Made by a program: the position numbers and the translations under genes. A stretch of 64,000 bases of DNA from Populus alba (Eukaryota; Streptophyta; Magnoliopsida; Malpighiales; Salicaceae). The stretch covers positions 52,918,697 through 52,982,696 of the forward strand of contig NC_133284.1 in the NCBI RefSeq assembly GCF_005239225.2. Direction: 5' to 3'. Shown here piece by piece: positions 58,401 to 64,000 of this stretch (the stretch's first letter is position 1; each line of letters begins with the position of its first letter). The notes below the pieces were generated by a model that made no database searches, was not told the DNA's origin, and saw only the letters and a program-made list of their open reading frames with translations.

Positions 58401-59692
58401 CCATTTGTGACAAGTCTTTCTTATTCTATCCTAGTCATCGAACATAGTTCCTATGGATGTTCTGCTTGCTCTAATACAAGTTTCTAGCTTTCACTTGAGT
58501 TCATATAACACACATGTTGTCGATATCTATGATATGATCGGAAACATGCATGGTTTTTGTGAAACATGGCCTAATCAAACATCTAAATTCATGATCAGTT
58601 GGTTAGATCAGAGAAATTTGGACGTGCCTGCTTTTCCATACAAGGACATGTCTAAATATAAGATGGTTTCCAAGAAGTTATTCTAGATTTTATGTTTGCT
58701 CTTTTTGCAAAAATCGATTACCATATCAAATGTTTGCATCTGCATTTAACAATTTATAACATTGACGGTTTCTTTCATTATAGATATTGAATATTATGAG
58801 AAAAAGTGTGATGTGATTCAAGAAAACTTAAATAACTATCAGATCTGAGTTAAACTCGGGAATGAAACACATAAAACTTAAATAAAGAGCTCGCAAGTTA
58901 CTACTGACTCAGGGGAAGAGCGGGAGAGGGGAGACGGAGGGAAATGAAGTCAAGAAGAGGAAGTGATTGAGCAGTGGTTGCTGAGGAGTGAGGACATGGC
59001 GATCGCCAGTGAAGGTGGGATCTGATGGAGAGAGCGGTTTTTTTTTTCGTTTTAGATAGAGAGTGAGCCGGGGAGGGGGTGAAGATTGAAGAGCAGTAAT
59101 TGCCTAAGCTAGGGGGGTGACGTGGAGGGTTTTTATTTCAATCCATTAAATAATTATTTTAGTTTTTTTATTCAAAAAAATTATAAATGCATAAAGTTTA
59201 TTTTATAGTTTATAATAATAAGAAATAAACTAAAACAGAAGAGTTTTTTCACACTTTCAATGTAAGAAAATTATGTTTTTTAAATAAGAAATAAATTTTT
59301 TTTGGTTTAAATACTTCAGCTTAAAAATATAACATAGTATATTTTCAATGCGATATGAAGTCCTTGTATAAATATACTTTATGTTCACAAGAAAAAAAGT
59401 TATGTTTTTTCAATATGGAATAAAACACTTTTTTTAGTTTAAATACTTAAAACTTAAAAGCATAACATAGTATCTTTTCAATGTGTGATAAAAAACTTTT
59501 TAAAAATATTCTTTTAAACTTTATTATTTACAACATGTATAACATATATTCACATTGATTTTTTTTAAAAAAAAATCATATGAAATTTTTAACTTTTAAA
59601 AAAATTTTCTAGGTTAACCTGGGTTGACCCATAAAAATCCGGGACTCAGTTTCTTAGCCAAGTCAACCTCCAGACCGGGTTTCATAACTATG
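58401..59692. other. No gene recognised; hAT-like end at 59692 (inverted relative of H3)
   Basis: A 77-codon ORF (58453-58686) has no motif I know. About 59230-59692 is an inverted, diverged relative of H3, ending gaccgggtttcataactatg at 59692; its other end was not found. This block (within 57918-59814) is absent from the copy-B unit. Confidence 0.5.
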
Positions 59693-62383
59693 CTCCGAAC
59701 CACTTGCAATTTGTTTGATGGGTCTAATTATACTTGAAGTGAGATCAAATGACAAGAAATCAAATTTTGTATGCAATGGGAATAAAGCTTTAGGAGGACT
59801 GTCTAAATCTTATACTAGTATAAAACTATTACTAATCTTCAGGACTTTTTAGCCATTCTCATCGTGTCATTTTGCAGCAACAAAAATAAAAACAAAAAAA
59901 AATAAAAAAAACTACTACACATGCCTTCATCTCTTTGCTATCTTCTTTTTATCTCTGAAAAGGAGATAAAAATGAATAAAATGATCAATGAAGAGTAAAA
60001 CAAAAAGAGTTTATTTTACTTGAAAAATATTAAATTAATAAATTTTTTTATGATTTCAATGTTAAAAAAAATCAATTCTTGTTTTTTCTTTGGACGATAA
60101 TTTATTTTGTTTTTAAAAAATGTAAGGCAAATAGTATATTTAAACTCTGTTTGTTTTTTCATTTCAAAAGTATTTTTTAAAAAAATTAAAAAATTATTTT
60201 TTTTATTTGCTTCAAATTGATATTTTTTTGGTATATTCATATCATTTTGATGTGCTGATATTAAAAATAATTTTTAAAAAATAAAAAAAAAATTATTTAA
60301 ATTTATTTTTAGTAAAAACATACTTTTAAAAAATAACCACAATCACACTCTTGAACACTCTATTAGTGCCTGTTTGAGAACTAGTGGCTTTTGTCTCCTT
60401 TTTTTTTTTTTCCCCTTAAAAGCTAAGTGTTTGAAAGATTTTTAAAAGTTATTTTGAAAGCTCTATCAAAAACACACACACACACACACACATATATATA
60501 TCTATAACCTGTTAGTGATATTTATATGTATTAGATGGAACTGAGATTATATTTATTTTAAAGTCCAATATGAAGATATTTTCGTGAATAGAGTAATATA
60601 GCATATAATTGCTACCGATCAAGGATTAGACATCACAAATTTAACCACATTTTTTTAACCAATTAAATACTTTTCGCTTTGATTTTTTTTTTCCCATCCG
60701 ACAATGTAAAAAATATTATTATACAATTACACATCAAGAAATCTTGGTTAAGTTTTTCTTGTGTCGTGAATTATTTTCTTTTATAATTTACTATAATGCC
60801 ATCGAACTGCTATAAAACCAGTAACAACACTAGGAGCAAGTCGGCGGTGGCTTGGGACAGCCATTTCCATGGCCATTAAGAGCCCGTTTGGCTACGCGTT
60901 AGAGTTTGTATTTCTTCAAAAACGCACTAAATAAACATTTGGTTAAGAAAAAAAAACTATTTAATGTGCATCGGTCCCACAACGAATTGCGTGCGGAACG
61001 TAGGGAGATGGAAAGCAGCAAGCTGCTGCTTTCTTGCGCGGCAACAAAAGACAACCATGCTACACTGCTCACTGAACATTGGAGGCATGCTACACTGTTC
61101 AGTGAACAGTGTAGCATGGTTGCCTTTCGTGGAGCAGTAAAATGCATTGAACCGGGTCCGACCCAGTAAAAAAAATATTTTTTTATTTTTTAATTGTGTT
61201 TTATTTGCTTGATGACATGGTATTTGCAGAATTTGATCACAATTCTAATTTGTTCCTGATTATATTTTACAAGTTATGTTGTTGCGTGTTAAAGAAACCA
61301 ATAAAATTGTCGAATGTATTTCAGACGTGATGGAATTGTAGATTGTTCAATGAAATAATAATAAAAAATAGCTAACATGGCGTCGCGTCTTGGAGGTTCC
61401 TACAACAGTTTAAAATAGCTAACATGGTGTTAGCCATTGAAAGATAAACAACGCTAAAATTCAAAATGGTTGGAGTTAGATAATATATTATCAATATATA
61501 ATTTATAAATCTATATTTTATATAAATTGGAGTCAAGTTTGCTTCTTTTTTTTTTTTTTTTAATCTTGGGGTCAACTAAAGAGTGTTTTTAGCTTTAATT
61601 GTATTTGCTACTAAAAAGTGATTGGTTAGTAATCTCAGTAATAATCTTGTTGGTTGTTATTAAATGAAATTAGCTAAGTTAAAATTGGTTGGGCAAGAAA
61701 TGATTAAGTAATTTTTTTAGAAAGCAAAAGTCTAATGACATTTTAAATTATTGACTTCATGGTTATAATTTTTCAATTTTAACAAATCATCATTAAATTC
61801 ATATGTATAAATAAAGTATTTAATTTTAAGATTTAATGGTTTGTTTTAAGAATCATAATTGTATATAAAGTTGATGATTTTAAAAATAAATAATACTGCA
61901 TAGACAATGCAATAAATATAAGTTAAATTATTTTGTAAGAATGATATTAGAATAATGCTGGATTGCTATTGATTTTATCATTGATATGTGTATATTTTGA
62001 TACATGGTAGAAGCTAAATAATAATGACATTTGATAGTGTCCGTCCTATATATTCCACAGAAATAATGATGTCCTATATATTCCACAGAAATAATGATTT
62101 ATGGTTATTGATATTATCATTGATCACAAGTATAAATTTGGTTAACATAATAATAAAAGATAATAAGATATTAGTCTCTAATAATTGCTTTTGATTATGA
62201 TTGATTTGGTTAATTTTAATATTAGTCTAAAGAATGTTGGGATATGAGAAATAAACCATTCTTAAAAGAATAAAGTCTAATTATTGCTTTCATTAATTTG
62301 AATAATTTAATTGGTTCTCTCTCCTCAGCATACTACAAAGTAACAGAATAATTAAAACCCCAACTTACCAATACACGTGTACC
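59693..62383. repeat. 3' flank of CNL copy C (segmental duplication unit)
   Basis: Non-coding, collinear with 21481-24102 from about 59815. It holds an M1 MITE-like copy (60140-60362) and (CA)n then (TA)n at about 60472-60510. 60600-61060 matches copy A (1-480). It also has a small internal duplication at 62045-62098 (gtcctatatattccacagaa, twice). No gene is seen. Confidence 0.8.
61086..61118. repeat. 33-nt palindrome
   Basis: catgctacactgttca and its exact complement tgaacagtgtagcatg around one central base. A related imperfect unit starts at 61056. The transcript would form a strong hairpin. Confidence 0.85.
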
Positions 62384-64000
62384 CTATATATAGATTGATG
62401 GGATATGAGAAATCTTGGGCCACTCAGAGCCATTCTCCTTTCTACAATTTTCTTTAAGATGTGGACATCCCCAGATACTCAATTCCTTTAATTTGGAGAG
62501 GCATTGAATGGCTGTTGAACTTGGCATATACTTGAGATTCTTGCAATCCCGAATCCAAAGACATCGAAGAGAAGAAAGGTTGGCCATCCATTCTGGCAAT
62601 GCTTCCTCTAACTCCTCTCCATCGAAATCCCTTATCCACAATGTCTCGAGGGCAGTGAGGTGTTGAAGTTGGTGTGGTACACTCTTCAGTTTATCCCATC
62701 CATATATGAATAGGGATTTAAGGGACCCATTCAAGTTGAGGTGTTGGATTGAGTTTAAAACTCCTACAGGAAAAGCCTCCATCTCCTCTGAGAAACCACC
62801 GATTCTCAATTTCTGTAGTTGGGTGAGGCCGCACAACCAATCATCTTCTAGGATATCACTCAAACTGGGACACGCGGTGATTTCTAATTCAACAAGAGAA
62901 CGCAATTGTCGTAAACCATGCCAATCAATACTGATGAGCTTATCACAACCTCTAATATATAAACTTCGAAGCAAAGACAATTCTTGTAAATCACTGATAT
63001 GGATAAGCTCACTCCAATCAATTATTGATAATACCTCTAGAGATGCGCTTTGTAGTCCGCTTGGAAGAGCTCCCAATTTACACCCATTAACCCTCAATTT
63101 CTTCAAAGAATTCAAATCTCGGATATCACCAGGAATTGAGATCAACTCACCGCACAAATATATACCCAATTCCACCAGAGCTGTGCAGTGTTGTACGCTT
63201 GGAATGGATGCCAGCTTTGGACAACTCCATATTCTTAAAACTCGAAGAGACGTGAAGCCATGAAATTCACCAGACAAATATCTTAGCTCATCACAACTGT
63301 CAATTTTAAATTCTACAAGAGATGAAAGACGACATATCGGAATGTTTTTCAACTTTCCACAGTTATCAATGTTCAACTCTTCAAGACAAGGAAATACTGC
63401 AACAACTTCTCCACCTGGTACCATCCATTCTTCAAGACCATCCATCCTGGATAGAGTGAGTATTTGTAGTGCTGGAAACAGTACACCTGCGCTGTCTCTG
63501 CTGCTATAGAACTCATTGCCTATACATTTCACAGTAGGCATTCCACTCATCTCTAGAATCTTAAGGCGAGGAAGACATCCAAGTGTTGGGAGTTGCCTCA
63601 ACTTGCTGCAGCCTTCCAATCTCAGCACCGTCAGATTATTGAGTTGCAATATCCATGATGAGAAATTTTCACCTCCATAACCCTCAATTGTCAAGCTTCT
63701 TATGTCTAGGTGAGGCTGCAGGCCTTCCAGCACATCCTCGCTATTGACACTGCTGTTACCTTCATCAACACTCCATTCAAACACTAATTTGTTCATTCTT
63801 TTTCCACTCAGTTCTGCCTTCTCAGCTTCTTCTCTGTCTCTCACTTGCTCAAGCTTGCATATCTTCAATGCTCCTCTGAGTTCTTTCAAACATCCCAGCT
63901 CTTCAACCATATGATCTGGACCTACAGCAAATATCGGCAGAGTTTGAAGGCGTGTTAAGAGTCTCACCTCAGCTGGCACTAGCTTTGGATCATCAAAATG
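62384..64000 (-). CDS. CNL disease-resistance protein, copy C (3' part; gene continues beyond the window)
   Basis: The minus-strand frame is open from the window edge to the stop at 62384 (about 538 codons visible). All of it is the LRR domain and C-terminus, closely matching copy B residues about 645-1182 ([71 protein letters not shown]). The frame continues past 63979 without a methionine start, so the start, coiled coil and NB-ARC lie outside. There is no stop or frameshift in the visible part. It has one copy of the LRR block that is doubled in copy A. Whether the receptor is complete cannot be told from here. Confidence 0.9.
   Translation of the reverse strand, partial: HFDDPKLVPAEVRLLTRLQTLPIFAVGPDHMVEELGCLKELRGALKICKLEQVRDREEAEKAELSGKRMNKLVFEWSVDEGNSSVNSEDVLEGLQPHLDIRSLTIEGYGGENFSSWILQLNNLTVLRLEGCSKLRQLPTLGCLPRLKILEMSGMPTVKCIGNEFYSSRDSAGVLFPALQILTLSRMDGLEEWMVPGGEVVAVFPCLEELNIDNCGKLKNIPICRLSSLVEFKIDSCDELRYLSGEFHGFTSLRVLRIWSCPKLASIPSVQHCTALVELGIYLCGELISIPGDIRDLNSLKKLRVNGCKLGALPSGLQSASLEVLSIIDWSELIHISDLQELSLLRSLYIRGCDKLISIDWHGLRQLRSLVELEITACPSLSDILEDDWLCGLTQLQKLRIGGFSEEMEAFPVGVLNSIQHLNLNGSLKSLFIYGWDKLKSVPHQLQHLTALETLWIRDFDGEELEEALPEWMANLSSLRCLWIRDCKNLKYMPSSTAIQCLSKLKELSIWGCPHLKENCRKENGSEWPKISHIPSIYI

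Noticed and set aside
58453..58686. 77-codon ORF
   Set aside because: No recognisable motif, no collinear copy, short and in a decayed repeat region.

Overview
This window is nuclear DNA from a dicot plant, most likely a woody perennial. The overall look recalls poplar (Populus, Salicaceae), but that is recollection and could not be checked here. It is AT-rich and dominated by transposable elements. Its only clearly host-type genes are three members of one coiled-coil NB-ARC-LRR (CNL) disease-resistance family, all on the minus strand: copy A (721-3070, truncated), copy B (24103-27651, apparently complete, one exon) and copy C (62384 to the window edge, only the 3' LRR part visible). Their 3' flanks are collinear with each other (1-720, about 20972-24102, about 57400-62383). 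The locus is therefore a tandem array of a multi-kilobase duplicated unit, and retrotransposon remnants were duplicated with it.

Layout. 1-3182: copy A and its flank; the gene is cut off inside the NB-ARC C-terminus at a foldback repeat. About 3543-20816: a decayed Ty3/gypsy element of the Tat/Ogre type (gag, protease, RT, two RNase H domains, integrase) with an intron-containing antisense plant-mobile-domain (PMD) gene. That antisense gene is split by a nested Athila-like gypsy element (12443-18533). Inside the nested element, between its coding region and its 3' LTR, lies an intronless full-length copy of a LOG-family (cytokinin-activating phosphoribohydrolase-like) gene with two 1-nt frameshifts. 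20817-20971: an inverted LTR end of the same Athila-like family. 20972-27825: gypsy protease remnant, flank and CNL copy B. 27826-35242: gene-poor, with MITE-like copies, LTR-like DNA and tandem repeats.

35243-39289: three members of a hAT-like terminal-inverted-repeat family, two with perfect 8-bp target duplications. One of them (36287-38298) carries a captured exon of an LRR receptor-kinase gene. 39499-44739: an old Copia element. 44740-48479: non-coding, AT-rich, with an LTR-like segment. 48480-53704: fragments of a PPR-protein gene split by a young Copia element (48838-53453, 5-bp target duplication GAAAT). 53717-58400: two tandem copies of a gypsy remnant. 58400-62383: decayed hAT-like end and the 3' flank of copy C. 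62384-64000: CNL copy C.

No rRNA, tRNA, CRISPR or organellar genes were recognised. The main interest is repeated capture of host genes by mobile elements: LOG in an Athila-like element, an LRR-kinase exon in a hAT-like element, and an antisense PMD gene in a Tat element. All of this sits inside an expanding resistance-gene cluster where truncation and LRR duplication are visible.
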